Positions 1-8,152 are shown, numbered from the stretch's first letter. The stretch: DNA of 14,914 bases from Planctomycetota bacterium (GCA_013151585.1 JAADHY010000634.1:1-14914), one strand, 5' to 3'. Notes: a model not told the origin generated them from the letters alone. Translations and numbers: made by a program.

Positions 1-2
1 GC

Positions 3-629
3 CACCGCGGCGTGCTGAAGCGTCACGTTGGTATCTTGGAGCAAGCTGGATTGGCCCCCCAGGCAATCGACGCCGAGCCATGCGCGATCGTGCGAAGCTT
101 TTCGAATGGAAACGGCGAGGACGCGACACGCCGAGCTTACCTCCACTTGGGAGATGCCGCCACAGCCGTGATCTTTGCCGAGGGTTCCCGAATTTTGTTC
201 CTCAAGTATGTCAATCGAGGGGGAATCCACTTCGACCAGGCGGTGGCGCAGCATTTGGCGCTGCCCGTCCAGGAAGCGGCCCAGATGCGAGACACCGTCC
301 TCGCATCGACAAACCTCGATCCGGACAACGAAATCCATCAAACGGTCATCGAAGCGATTCGGCGCCCGCTGGAGAGTCTGAGTGCGGAGGTCGAGCTCTG
401 CATGCGCTATTTCAAAGTCACGTTCCGAGGGAAGCCACTGGAAAAAGTGATCGTCACCGGGAGTGAAGCCAGTCCGTGGCTGGTCGAGTTTTTCGAAAAG
501 AATCTTCAAACGCCTTGCGAGTTGGGGAACCCGTTCCAATCTCTGGGGCACTTGCCCGTAGAGCCCGAATTGGTGGAGCGTCCCGGGCGATGGGCGACCG
601 CCATCGGTTTGTCGCAAAAGCAAATCTAA
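3..629 (+). CDS. pilM: PilM-like actin-fold ATPase of the type IV pilus, C-terminal part (5' truncated)
   Basis: The reading frame is open to the left edge (it begins HRGV at position 3), so the gene starts outside the window; 208 residues are visible. What is seen: an actin/FtsA-type phosphate-2 strand with a conserved turn (AYLHLGDAATAVIF), and near the C-terminus an adenosine-type glycine motif (VIVTGSEASPWLVEFFEKNL). PilM is a cytoplasmic actin-like protein that binds the N-terminal tail of PilN and ties the pilus motor to the inner-membrane platform. The downstream pilN-, pilO-, pilP- and pilQ-like genes support the call strongly. The GTG at 12 is internal to the protein rather than a true start, because the upstream codons are coding-like. 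A related T2SS GspL role is possible, but separate PilM and PilN proteins favour the T4P type. Confidence 0.88.
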   Translation, partial: HRGVLKRHVGILEQAGLAPQAIDAEPCAIVRSFSNGNGEDATRRAYLHLGDAATAVIFAEGSRILFLKYVNRGGIHFDQAVAQHLALPVQEAAQMRDTVLASTNLDPDNEIHQTVIEAIRRPLESLSAEVELCMRYFKVTFRGKPLEKVIVTGSEASPWLVEFFEKNLQTPCELGNPFQSLGHLPVEPELVERPGRWATAIGLSQKQI

Positions 630-667
630 TGTTCTGTCTTCAGGAGAAAGTCGGATTTTGGTGCAAC

Positions 668-699
668 CGTCTCGGCTGCTGTTCGCGGGCGAGACGCCC
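668..699 (+). repeat. Hairpin-forming sequence between pilM and pilN
   Basis: Two mutually exclusive stems can form here. CGTCTCG at 668-674 pairs perfectly over 7 bp with CGAGACG at 690-696 (15-nt loop). Alternatively GGGCG at 687-691 pairs with CGCCC at 695-699 around a 3-nt loop. The 630-785 gap has no credible gene. The string looks like the GC-rich intergenic repeats I associate with planctomycete genomes, but that resemblance is from memory and not tested. No T-run follows, so it is not a standard intrinsic terminator. Confidence 0.45.
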
Positions 700-785
700 A
701 CGCCACAACAAAGGATGATCCCGATTTTTGCGCTGACAGAGCCGTAGGTTCGGACGAAACGTAAGAGCCTCGCCCGGCATTTTCG

Positions 786-1592
786 ATGCCGAGCGACGCC
801 GAGAAAACGCAAACGAAAATGGTTCAGGACATCGACTTCCTTCCGGCGAGTTACAAGCACGAGCGCGAGCGGTCGCGGAAGCGCCTTTCGCGCCGGATCA
901 CACTGGTCGTGTTCCTGTCCCTGATCGTGGCCGGCACTTGGCAACAGCGGCGGAACCGGTTGACACTAGAAGCTCAACGCGATCGACTTCAGTTGCAGGC
1001 GGGACGCATGCTGAGTCAGCTTGGGGACCCCGAACAGATCAAGGCAGAAATCCGTCAACGTGAACTTCACGCCAACCTGTTGGCCCATCTCCGCCTGCGC
1101 GTTTCCGCCACGCGTGTCTTGGCCGCTGTCGTCCGTTGCCTTCCGAAATACGTTTCCCTGACGCGGTGCGAGCTGAACCTCGAGGAAAAATCCGCTCCGA
1201 GACAGGTTCGCGCGGTCACTGCCGGAAAGGTCCACCCCGAGAACCGCCAAGAGGCCAAGCCGAAGCCCCCGGCCGAACGCGACCTGCAGGCCATCCGGGA
1301 TGAATCGGATCATAAAGTAGTGACGGTGTCGATCGAAGGGTTGGCTCCCAACGATCTGGCCATCTCCTCCTACATCGCGGCTCTCCACGACGCGGGACTG
1401 TTCGACGACGTTCAGCTTCAGTATTCGGACACGTACGAGTACGGCGAGCATCAGTTGCGATCCTTCGAGATCCGGCTGCAGGTCCGTCGCCCGCGGGCGT
1501 CGTCTGGAAAACCGGCGGAACCGCCGGATCCTGAAATTCCGCCGAGTTCGTCAGAGGTGTCGAGTCCCATCGCCGCCGTAGGACCGCCGTGA
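786..1592 (+). CDS. pilN: PilN-like inner-membrane platform protein
   Basis: 268 residues. A short basic cytoplasmic N-terminus carries an IDFLP motif at residues 16-20, like the conserved PilN tail that docks on PilM. It is followed by a very basic stretch and a single short membrane segment around residues 38-52. A helical, coiled-coil-prone region covers about 54-105. The C-terminal ferredoxin-like half is visible at about 178-235, with the pattern VSIEGLAPND, then a helix and LFDDVQLQYSD, typical of PilN (PF05137 type). The tail after 236 is Pro/Ser-rich. It lies 156 nt after pilM and 104 nt before the PilO-like gene. PilN pairs with PilO in the inner membrane. The start is uncertain: ATG 786 has no clear ribosome site, and ATG 819 (MVQDIDFLP) would also keep the docking motif. 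Low overall family conservation makes the name position-supported. Confidence 0.8.
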   Translation: MPSDAEKTQTKMVQDIDFLPASYKHERERSRKRLSRRITLVVFLSLIVAGTWQQRRNRLTLEAQRDRLQLQAGRMLSQLGDPEQIKAEIRQRELHANLLAHLRLRVSATRVLAAVVRCLPKYVSLTRCELNLEEKSAPRQVRAVTAGKVHPENRQEAKPKPPAERDLQAIRDESDHKVVTVSIEGLAPNDLAISSYIAALHDAGLFDDVQLQYSDTYEYGEHQLRSFEIRLQVRRPRASSGKPAEPPDPEIPPSSSEVSSPIAAVGPP

Positions 1593-1696
1593 CGTCGTGA
1601 CATCGACGGCAGTCGGCCTGCGCGACCAGCCGCGAGGCCACTTTGACCGCCCGAGCGTGTCTGTTGTTCTCTCAAAATGAACAGTGGGGCAGTGCC

Positions 1697-2302
1697 ATGG
1701 ACGACCCGATCCGACGCGAAACCATCCTGACCGCCGTGGGGCTGGTCGGTATGACAATCTTCTTTTTGTTTGTGATTTATGTCCCCGGCCAGCATGCGTG
1801 CCAGCTCGCCGAATCGCAGATTCATGCGGCCGAGCAGATGATGGCTCAGGTGCCGAATCGGGTCGCTGAGCTCGAATCGCTGAGGAAACAACTGCGAGAC
1901 CTGGACGCCTACCTGGAGCAGGCGGAAACGGTCATCCCGGAGAATCCCGACCTGCAGGGGGTCATCAGCGACGTGGCCCGTCTGGCCGACCGTCATGGCC
2001 TTTGCATCACGCGATTGGAGCCGCTGGAGACGGTCGAGCGAGAAACGATTGCCATTCAGACTTTCCAGGTGGCACTGTCTGGAAGCTTTTCCGACTTGGT
2101 GGCTTTCCTGCGCGGGTTGGAAAGCCAGCGGCGAGTCTACTGCATCCGGTCGCTGGCGATGGCGCAGGAAGATAGAGGAAATAGAGAGGAAATCTGGTGC
2201 GAGGTAAAGTTTGCGGCGTTTTCGCGTCGCGCCGAAAAAGCCGGATATGACGAAAATAGCACCAATCCTCCGGATTCGACTGCCGATAAAAAGTTAGGGT
2301 AA
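1697..2302 (+). CDS. pilO: PilO-like inner-membrane platform protein
   Basis: 201 residues from ATG 1697, chosen because GGGG lies 7 nt upstream (1686-1689) and the product then begins with a short cytoplasmic tail before the membrane helix; an upstream TTG at 1643 is also open. Seen: one membrane segment at about residues 8-28, a coiled coil at about 36-78, then a mixed alpha/beta domain at about 85-176 including ITRLEPLETVE and VALSGSFSDLVAFLRGLES. That last pattern is typical of PilO, whose periplasmic ferredoxin-like domain dimerises with PilN. The last 25 residues are polar and probably disordered. Context between PilN-like and PilP-like genes supports the role. GspM of type II secretion has the same layout and is the main alternative. 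Confidence 0.8.
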   Translation: MDDPIRRETILTAVGLVGMTIFFLFVIYVPGQHACQLAESQIHAAEQMMAQVPNRVAELESLRKQLRDLDAYLEQAETVIPENPDLQGVISDVARLADRHGLCITRLEPLETVERETIAIQTFQVALSGSFSDLVAFLRGLESQRRVYCIRSLAMAQEDRGNREEIWCEVKFAAFSRRAEKAGYDENSTNPPDSTADKKLG

Positions 2303-2430
2303 GCGCGAGTTTGCGGGGACAGAGTCTGCCCGGTGCGCACGTCGGGTGCATCTCGGTACTGCTGTCTGAAGCGAGGGAAACTGGAAGTTCGGCCGTGATT
2401 CAGACTTTGGCGAACCAACTTATCGCCGAC

Positions 2431-3087
2431 ATGAAGAAAAGCTGGCAGAAGACGGCCCTTTTGGGCGTTCTGCTGCTGATCGGGTTGTACTTCTGGATTC
2501 CGCCCTTGCTGCGAGCTTTCCGGAGCGAGCAGCCGAGGGCCGCGCAGGCGGCTCCGGCGACCACTCCGCCGCCAGCCAGTCCGCCCATCGAAGCCGTGGC
2601 CGATTTCTCCGACTCGTCAGCGGATCGACCTCGGGCGGGCGGATCGCCTTTGTCGTGGAAGCAAGCAGACCAGATTCTGCAGACGGACCCGCTGGTCCGT
2701 CCCATCGAAGCGGCAGCCATTCAAAGCGATCCCTTCCGGATCGATCACGACCAGTTTCCGCCACCCGTGACGAACATCTTTGCTGAAGAGCCCCCTGAAC
2801 CCGAACCATCACCCCAAGCTGACGAAGACCCTCATTCCATCGACGGGCTGGTTCTAAAGAGCACCATCATCGGCGTGAAGCAACGCGCGGCTTTCATCAA
2901 CGGCCGCTTGTACTTCGAAGGAAATATGATTCCCTGGAAAGGGAAGACCTTTCAGGTCCAGGCGATTTATCCTCGTCGCGTGGTGCTGACCGCTGACGGA
3001 GAAACCTACGAGTTGACCATCCGCGACAAAAGCGGCTCGAACCGCGCGGAACTGCAATCCCGTCGCGAATCCTGGCGGCGGCAGTAG
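2431..3087 (+). CDS. pilP: PilP/GspC-like periplasmic linker protein with N-terminal membrane anchor
   Basis: 218 residues. Seen: a Lys-starting N-terminus (MKKSWQK), one membrane helix at about 8-25, a long Ala/Pro-rich linker (about 30-135), and a small beta domain at about 138-198 (DGLVLKSTIIGVKQRAAFIN, then EGNMIPW and VQAIYPRRVVLT). That domain follows the pattern of the PilP/GspC homology region, which contacts the secretin N0 domain. True PilP proteins are usually lipoproteins; this one has no lipobox cysteine and is anchored by a helix as GspC is. The start is ambiguous: ATG 2431 has no ribosome site, while GTG 2395 has GGAAG at 2383-2387 and would add 12 residues. The family call rests on the short C-terminal domain plus operon position. 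Confidence 0.72.
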   Translation: MKKSWQKTALLGVLLLIGLYFWIPPLLRAFRSEQPRAAQAAPATTPPPASPPIEAVADFSDSSADRPRAGGSPLSWKQADQILQTDPLVRPIEAAAIQSDPFRIDHDQFPPPVTNIFAEEPPEPEPSPQADEDPHSIDGLVLKSTIIGVKQRAAFINGRLYFEGNMIPWKGKTFQVQAIYPRRVVLTADGETYELTIRDKSGSNRAELQSRRESWRRQ

Positions 3088-3177
3088 CTCGTTTTTTCGT
3101 CAGTCCAGAGAGGGACAAAGGGACGACCGAGATCCGATGCGAAGCACCGACTGGAGCCGGGAGCGAGGCAATTCCCT

Positions 3178-3204
3178 AACCGTCGCTCGCTGACGCGGCG
3201 GGTT
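3178..3204 (+). repeat. GC-rich hairpin repeat between the PilP-like gene and the secretin
   Basis: AACCGTCGC (3178-3186) pairs with GCGGCGGGTT (3195-3204) over nine base pairs (one G-T) with a single bulged G and an 8-nt loop. It is preceded by a smaller GGGA/TCCC pair around 3160-3177. This resembles intergenic hairpins I recall being dispersed in planctomycete genomes (a CGCTCGCTGACGCG core). Copy number cannot be judged from one window. The rest of the 3088-3288 gap shows a T6 run at 3092-3097 just after the stop codon, without a convincing stem before it. Confidence 0.5.
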
Positions 3205-3288
3205 CGTGCGATTCAGAAGGACTCCCGGAAGAGGCCGCCTCGGGTCGATCGACTGACTCCAAGGACGGATTTGTGAGTTGAGGACGCT

Positions 3289-6200
3289 GTGACAGCCACG
3301 TCAGGGACGACCAATGAAAGGATGAACGCGGCCCTCCATGCGGCCTTCCGCGCTTCCTTGCTCGGATGCGGCGTCGTGCTGTGTTTGGTGATTGCAGCCG
3401 TCGTCGCGTCACCGGAAAGGGCCGCGCCTCCGCAGACGGCAAGTCTTGCGAACCCCAGCGGAACTCCAGTGGATGCGGACGCCAAGCGGGCAGCCCACGG
3501 TGCTAACGCCGCCCACCTAGCGACTCAGAGTGATGTCGCGCCGGGGCAATCATCAGCTCGCGGCCTACAACCGGAATCCGACCGATCGGAAAGCCGACCG
3601 GAACAAGTTGTCCGGCGAGAAATCGTCCGGTCCGAGTCCGACCGCTCCGAGTGCCGTTCTGCACCTTTCGGTTCAAAGGCCTCCGTCGGACAATCCCAAC
3701 CGCCCGCGAAGTCCGGCTCTGAACGATCGGCATCCCTGAATTCCCAAGCGTGCCAGTCCTCGAAAGTCGGGGCTTCCCGACGACCGAAAGAAGCGGCCGG
3801 CTTGATCGTTCGACTCGAACCAATGATCGAAGAGATCCCGTCGCAACGACCGGGAAAGCCGTCATACCCTCCTGGCGTCGCCGGCCATCGGACGCGTCCT
3901 CACGTGGCGTTTCAGGCTGTGTCGCCCACGGCAACAGAGCGGTCCCGTCGCACAACCGCCGCGTCTCGACACGATGCAATCCTCGGATCAGCTCTGCCGG
4001 ATGGTGCCGGCTCCGACTGGCCGGCTTCACAAATCGACCGAGAGCTCGAAGCCCGGCTGATCCGCCTGGAGCAAAGACTGCAGGAACTGACACGGGCGGA
4101 ATGGAATCGTCGCACGGAGGACCTTCATCGGACCATTTTGCTGCTGCAACAGCTCCAGCAAAACCAGCAACTTCAAGAAGTGCAAGCGCAATTGGCTCAA
4201 TTGCAACACCGGGATCGATCGTCCCATCGCAACGAGAGTGATTCCCGGTCTTCCGCTCATCATGAGACCGCCGAGTCGCGCCCTGCTCGTTCTGCCCGTT
4301 TGACGATCACGCCGGTCTCTTCGGCAAAACGGCCTTTGTCGACATCGGTGACCTCGCCGTCTTCCCGTGAATCGACGGCGCCGCCGACCAGCGACGAAGC
4401 GCCGCCTAATGCCCCTGCCTTGCCCGACAGTTCCGCGACGCCTCAAGCGGCGGCAAGCCCAAGTTCCGCGAAAAATGGGGCAGCGTCCGATCAGCCGGCG
4501 CCCTCAACCTCCCAAGACGCAAGTCGGACTGCGACTCCCGCCCAGCCCGCGGAGGACGAACCCGAAACGAAAGCAACAACAAGTCAGTCCGAAGGCTCCG
4601 ACAGCGACTCGGAAGCCGTCCTGAGCGTCAAGAATGCTTCGGGCGAGCCGGACCTTTACACGCTTCGCTTTCAAGACGCGGACATCCGGGAGGTCCTTCG
4701 CATGCTCGGGCAGTTGCTGGGCGCCAACATCCTGGTCACCAAAAGCGTTCAGGGAACGGTGCCGGCGGTGAACTTGGAAAACGTCACGATCAAAGAAGCC
4801 CTGGACGCGATCGTGCGGTCCATGGGTTACGTCTACGAACAGGACGGAAACTTTCTGTACGTATTGACCGACAGCGAGGCCCGAGCCCGACGCATGGCCG
4901 ATCGCAAGATTGTGACAAGGGTCTACCGACCGAACTACATCAGCGTGGCCGACCTGCAGGCATTGATCACCCCGATCCTCACCCAGGACATCGGCAAGAT
5001 TGCCATGACAAATCCCAACGAAAGCGGCATCCAGACCGATTCCGAGTCGGCGGGCGGTGATCGGCTCTCCCAGCAGGACGCGCTGCTTGTTCAGGACTAC
5101 GAAGACGTCATCAAAGAAGTGGATCGCGTTGTCGAGGAAATGGACGTCCCGCCCCTGCAAGTGGTGATCGAGGCCAAGATACTGACCGTCCGGCTGAACG
5201 ACGCGTTGCAGTTCGGTGTAAACTTTGCGTTGCTTGATGGCGACGTCAAGACGCTGGGGCTGTCCGGCAACGGGAAAGTCCTCGACGCCGCGGGGGCCTT
5301 TCCGAACGGGAGCGACAGCAAAGACTTTTCGAATACAGCGGCATTGACCGAATTCCTGGCCAACTCGGCCGGCCTGAAATTCGGATTGATCCGTGGAGAC
5401 GTTGGCGCCTTCATCAAAGCTTTGGAGACGATCGCCGACACCAACCTGATTGCGGCTCCGCAGGTCCGTGTCATCAACAAGCAGAAAGCGCAACTGATCA
5501 TCGGCGACCGGCTCAGCTACAAAACGCTCGCCTTCAACGGCACTCAGACGGTCGAAAACGTTAATTTCCTGGACGTCGGCACGAAACTGATCATTCGGCC
5601 GTTCATCTCGCCGGACGGCTATATCCGGATGGAGGTGCATCCGGAGCGAAGCTCGGCCAGCATCAACGAGCAGACCGGTCTGCCCGACCAGACCACCACG
5701 GAAGTCACCACGAACGTCATGGTCCGCGACCAGCAAACTATTGTGATCGGCGGCCTGATCGAGGAGCAAGTGAAGGAGACGTACAACCGCGTGCCGTTAC
5801 TCGGCGCTTTGCCCGGCATCGGGCATCTGTTTCGGAACAAGAGCGAGCAGGTGGATCGCGTTGAGTTGATCGTCTTGTTGACTCCAAGGATCGTACGCGA
5901 TCCAGAAATGGAAATGGAGGGTGAAGGGCTCGAGTATGAGTACCAGCGCCGTCAGGACCATTTTCGGGACAATCTGGCGGCCATCAATCGACGCAACTTG
6001 GCCCGAATGCAGCGGGAGTTGGCTGAGAAATATCTGGAACGAGGGGAACTGCTGCGGGCCCAGCATCACATCAAGCGCGCTTTGATCCACAATAAGAACG
6101 ATGCCGAGGCCTTGAGGCTTCGCGATTTCATCGAAGCCCGGATTCATGAGCAATACCATCGGCTGTGGCCCTGGTCGTCGGCGTCGGAATCGCAGTCGGA

Positions 6201-6327
6201 GGAACCGTCACCAGACGACGCAGTCGTCGAAGAGGATGGGAGACCCGACGGGGATAAACCCGATGAACCCGAGAAAGATACCAAGAAATTCTTGCCGCCG
6301 CTGCCGGCGCCCGTCCCGGAACCATAG
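3289..6327 (+). CDS. pilQ: Type IV pilus / type II secretion secretin with long N-terminal extension
   Basis: 1012 residues, larger than typical PilQ or GspD (about 650-750). Order of parts: a signal-like hydrophobic segment at 23-40; a low-complexity Ser/Arg/Pro region to about 247, including two SDRSE-type repeats; a Gln/Leu-rich coiled coil at about 248-309; another Ser/Thr/Pro/Ala-rich stretch to about 450; an N0/STN domain at about 455-522 (LYTLRFQDADIREVLRMLG); an N1-type domain with an acidic insertion at about 539-621; and the secretin core at about 622-875. The core has the family signature VPLLGALPGIGHLFRN at about 835 and LIVLLTPRIV at about 862-871. A C-terminal extension (about 885-1012) contains a TPR-like helical pair and an acidic, Pro-rich tail. 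It forms the outer-membrane gate. GTG 3289 is chosen because GAGGA lies 4 nt upstream; ATG 3322 also keeps the signal. The 3' end overlaps the next gene. Confidence 0.92.
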   Translation: MTATSGTTNERMNAALHAAFRASLLGCGVVLCLVIAAVVASPERAAPPQTASLANPSGTPVDADAKRAAHGANAAHLATQSDVAPGQSSARGLQPESDRSESRPEQVVRREIVRSESDRSECRSAPFGSKASVGQSQPPAKSGSERSASLNSQACQSSKVGASRRPKEAAGLIVRLEPMIEEIPSQRPGKPSYPPGVAGHRTRPHVAFQAVSPTATERSRRTTAASRHDAILGSALPDGAGSDWPASQIDRELEARLIRLEQRLQELTRAEWNRRTEDLHRTILLLQQLQQNQQLQEVQAQLAQLQHRDRSSHRNESDSRSSAHHETAESRPARSARLTITPVSSAKRPLSTSVTSPSSRESTAPPTSDEAPPNAPALPDSSATPQAAASPSSAKNGAASDQPAPSTSQDASRTATPAQPAEDEPETKATTSQSEGSDSDSEAVLSVKNASGEPDLYTLRFQDADIREVLRMLGQLLGANILVTKSVQGTVPAVNLENVTIKEALDAIVRSMGYVYEQDGNFLYVLTDSEARARRMADRKIVTRVYRPNYISVADLQALITPILTQDIGKIAMTNPNESGIQTDSESAGGDRLSQQDALLVQDYEDVIKEVDRVVEEMDVPPLQVVIEAKILTVRLNDALQFGVNFALLDGDVKTLGLSGNGKVLDAAGAFPNGSDSKDFSNTAALTEFLANSAGLKFGLIRGDVGAFIKALETIADTNLIAAPQVRVINKQKAQLIIGDRLSYKTLAFNGTQTVENVNFLDVGTKLIIRPFISPDGYIRMEVHPERSSASINEQTGLPDQTTTEVTTNVMVRDQQTIVIGGLIEEQVKETYNRVPLLGALPGIGHLFRNKSEQVDRVELIVLLTPRIVRDPEMEMEGEGLEYEYQRRQDHFRDNLAAINRRNLARMQRELAEKYLERGELLRAQHHIKRALIHNKNDAEALRLRDFIEARIHEQYHRLWPWSSASESQSEEPSPDDAVVEEDGRPDGDKPDEPEKDTKKFLPPLPAPVPEP

Positions 6328-7618
6328 CAGCGGGCGGAGCGGCCGGACTGCCGTCATGCTCTTGTTGGCCGGATTCCTTTGCGCCGACGCCATGACGCTG
6401 CGCGCCCAATCGCCTTCCGTCCAGTTGAGCCAACTGGAGACACGCTCTGATCGCGTAGTTCGCTCGGGGCGGCGACCGCAAAAGGGGCCTGTCACGGACA
6501 ACCGAAAGCAGTCGCCCATTCGGTTTCAAGCATTCGGCCGTTTGGCCGGACGCCGCATGTCGGCGCCGGCCGACCGAAAAACTCAGATGCTTTATGAGGC
6601 ACGCCGACTGTACGCGGCCGGCGAGTTCCGCCGCGCCCAGCAAACTCTTCGCGCCGTGCTGAAACTCGATCCTTATTGCGCCGAGGCCCGTCAGCTTCAA
6701 GCCGAAATCGCTTTGGATCAAGGCGACCTGGCCGCTTACGCGCAAATGCTGCGAACGATCATCGCTACTCATCCAGACTCTGCATCGCTTCTGCACGATG
6801 CGGCGTCGCGATTAGCCATTGCCTCCTCTCCGGCGGCGGAGACGCCGTCCGGGGCCCAAACAATCGCTCTGGAAGCCCTCCGGCGCGCCACAGAGCTGGC
6901 TCCCCAGAACACTCAGTACATCTGCGACTTGGCGTCGGCCTTGGTCGGGCAAACGGATCTGGACGAGGCCCAGAAGGTGCTCCACAAAGCCCTCAACCAG
7001 CGACCACGCGACCGACGATTGCTCTTGGCTGCTGCGTGTCTTAGCGAAGTGACCGGCCAGTGGGACGATGCCCGACGCTACTACTCCATCGCCCTCCAGC
7101 AAGCCCCCGAGGACTGGCGTACGCTGCGCGCTCGGGGACGCTGCGCTTACCGCGCCGGGCACTACATCCAGGCTCAGAAAGACTTTCGCCGTTGTTTAGA
7201 ACACGCGGCCGATCAGCTTTCAGCCGCCGACTACGTGGAATTCGGCGACGCGTGCCTGCGGTTGAAGGACTACGCGTTGGCCCAAGCCGCCTTCGACGCG
7301 CTTTCTCATCTGCATCCCAGTCCGATCCGTGAGGTCGAAGTCCTGCGGAGCTTGTGCGCGCTACGTCGCGGCCACCAAGTCCAAGCCCGCGGCATCCTGA
7401 CTCGAGCGCTGACGTACTGGCCCGAAGACCCAGTCCTGGAAAAAGCCTTGGCCTTGTGTGACCGGGAATCATCGCAGTCACCGGAGGACGGCGTGCTGCT
7501 CGTCCGACATTCGGAAGAAGCAAAAGCGTCCACTCCGTCGAGCGGTCCGGAGACGTGCAACATGGTTCCGGAAGGCGGCCAGGCGGCTAGCGAGATGCCT
7601 TCCCAAAACGCTCCCTGA
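6263..7618 (+). CDS. Secreted TPR-repeat protein, likely pilus/secretin accessory
   Basis: 451 residues from ATG 6263, chosen because GGGGA lies 8 nt upstream and the result is an export signal: a very Arg-rich n-region (1-29), a hydrophobic stretch at about 31-44 and a plausible cleavage near LRA-QS at 48. ATG 6236 and ATG 6146 are open but poorer. After a basic linker, about seven TPR-like helix pairs fill residues 107-395, with typical A-x-x-Y/L, G and A-x-x-x-L/P positions (LYEARRLYAAGEFRRAQQTL; TGQWDDARRYYSIALQQAP; RAGHYIQAQKDFRRCL). The tail after 400 is polar. It overlaps the secretin gene by 65 nt, suggesting translational coupling. TPR proteins beside secretins (PilF/PilW, TadD types) help secretin assembly; this role is inference. 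No lipobox cysteine is seen, so it is not an obvious PilF lipoprotein. Confidence 0.8.
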   Translation: MNPRKIPRNSCRRCRRPSRNHSSGRSGRTAVMLLLAGFLCADAMTLRAQSPSVQLSQLETRSDRVVRSGRRPQKGPVTDNRKQSPIRFQAFGRLAGRRMSAPADRKTQMLYEARRLYAAGEFRRAQQTLRAVLKLDPYCAEARQLQAEIALDQGDLAAYAQMLRTIIATHPDSASLLHDAASRLAIASSPAAETPSGAQTIALEALRRATELAPQNTQYICDLASALVGQTDLDEAQKVLHKALNQRPRDRRLLLAAACLSEVTGQWDDARRYYSIALQQAPEDWRTLRARGRCAYRAGHYIQAQKDFRRCLEHAADQLSAADYVEFGDACLRLKDYALAQAAFDALSHLHPSPIREVEVLRSLCALRRGHQVQARGILTRALTYWPEDPVLEKALALCDRESSQSPEDGVLLVRHSEEAKASTPSSGPETCNMVPEGGQAASEMPSQNAP

Positions 7619-7678
7619 GTCATCGCTCCTTGAGTGCTCTCGGGGAACGCATTTGCCACCGCGAGCCCGCTGGCGCCA

Positions 7679-8152
7679 TCACTCATCTACCGGCTTTCCC
7701 CCACGCTGCTCGAACAAACGTTTCAGCTCACGTTGGCGGTACGAGAAACTCGACTCCAACGTGCGTCGGATTCGGTCTTCGGTCAGCAACATCCCCAGTA
7801 GCCCGCCGGGCGGTTCAAACTCGACGCGATCGATTAATCGCACCGTTCCGTCGCCGTTCGCTTCGAACCGATGCTCATGCACCCAGCTTTGGAACGGCCC
7901 CTTCACCTGTCGCTCGACGAACCGGTGCGGTGGCTCAAAGGTTGTGATCTCATGCACCAGCTCTTGTGCGGGACCGAATCCCGGGACGTGCAGGCGCAGC
8001 CGAGCACCTTCGTAGAGTCGCTCGGGAGCGTCCACCAGCTCCAACCCGACGCTCGGATCGGTCACCCGGTTCAAATTCTCTGGCCGGGCCAAGAACTCAA
8101 AGGCCTCTTCCGGAGAGCAATGCAAAACCGTTTCTGTTTCGAATACCGCCAT
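7679..8152 (-). CDS. SRPBCC (START-like / polyketide cyclase-like) family protein
   Basis: 157 residues, the usual length of a single-domain SRPBCC protein, which folds as a helix-grip around a hydrophobic pocket. Seen: an opening strand FETETVLHCSPEEAFEFLAR, then ENLNRVTDPS; a central strand pair LVHEITTFEPPHRFVERQV; the family-typical GPFQSWVHEHRFEANGDGT followed by RLIDRVEFEPPGG; and a long C-terminal helix (about 124-149). The GPF-W-H-HRF pattern is also found in SRPBCC domains attached to TIGR01777-type epimerases. The ligand is unknown and no catalytic residues can be named. It converges with the TPR gene (60-nt gap) and lies 75 nt downstream of the aldolase-like gene on the same strand, so co-transcription is possible. 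Only a weak GAG ribosome site precedes ATG 8152. Confidence 0.85.
   Translation of the reverse strand: MAVFETETVLHCSPEEAFEFLARPENLNRVTDPSVGLELVDAPERLYEGARLRLHVPGFGPAQELVHEITTFEPPHRFVERQVKGPFQSWVHEHRFEANGDGTVRLIDRVEFEPPGGLLGMLLTEDRIRRTLESSFSYRQRELKRLFEQRGGKPVDE

Noticed and set aside
3088..3100. T6 run just after the PilP-like gene as a terminator
   Set aside because: No stable stem precedes it, and a terminator here would cut the pil cluster in two.
3361..3372. Possible lipobox (LLGC at residues 24-27) in the secretin leader
   Set aside because: The hydrophobic run lies mostly after the cysteine and an Arg sits just before it, so an ordinary signal peptide fits better.
4504..5769. 421-residue open frame on the minus strand opposite the secretin core
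   Set aside because: It lies exactly antisense to the conserved N0/N1/secretin domains, has no recognisable motif, and is explained by high-GC codon bias.
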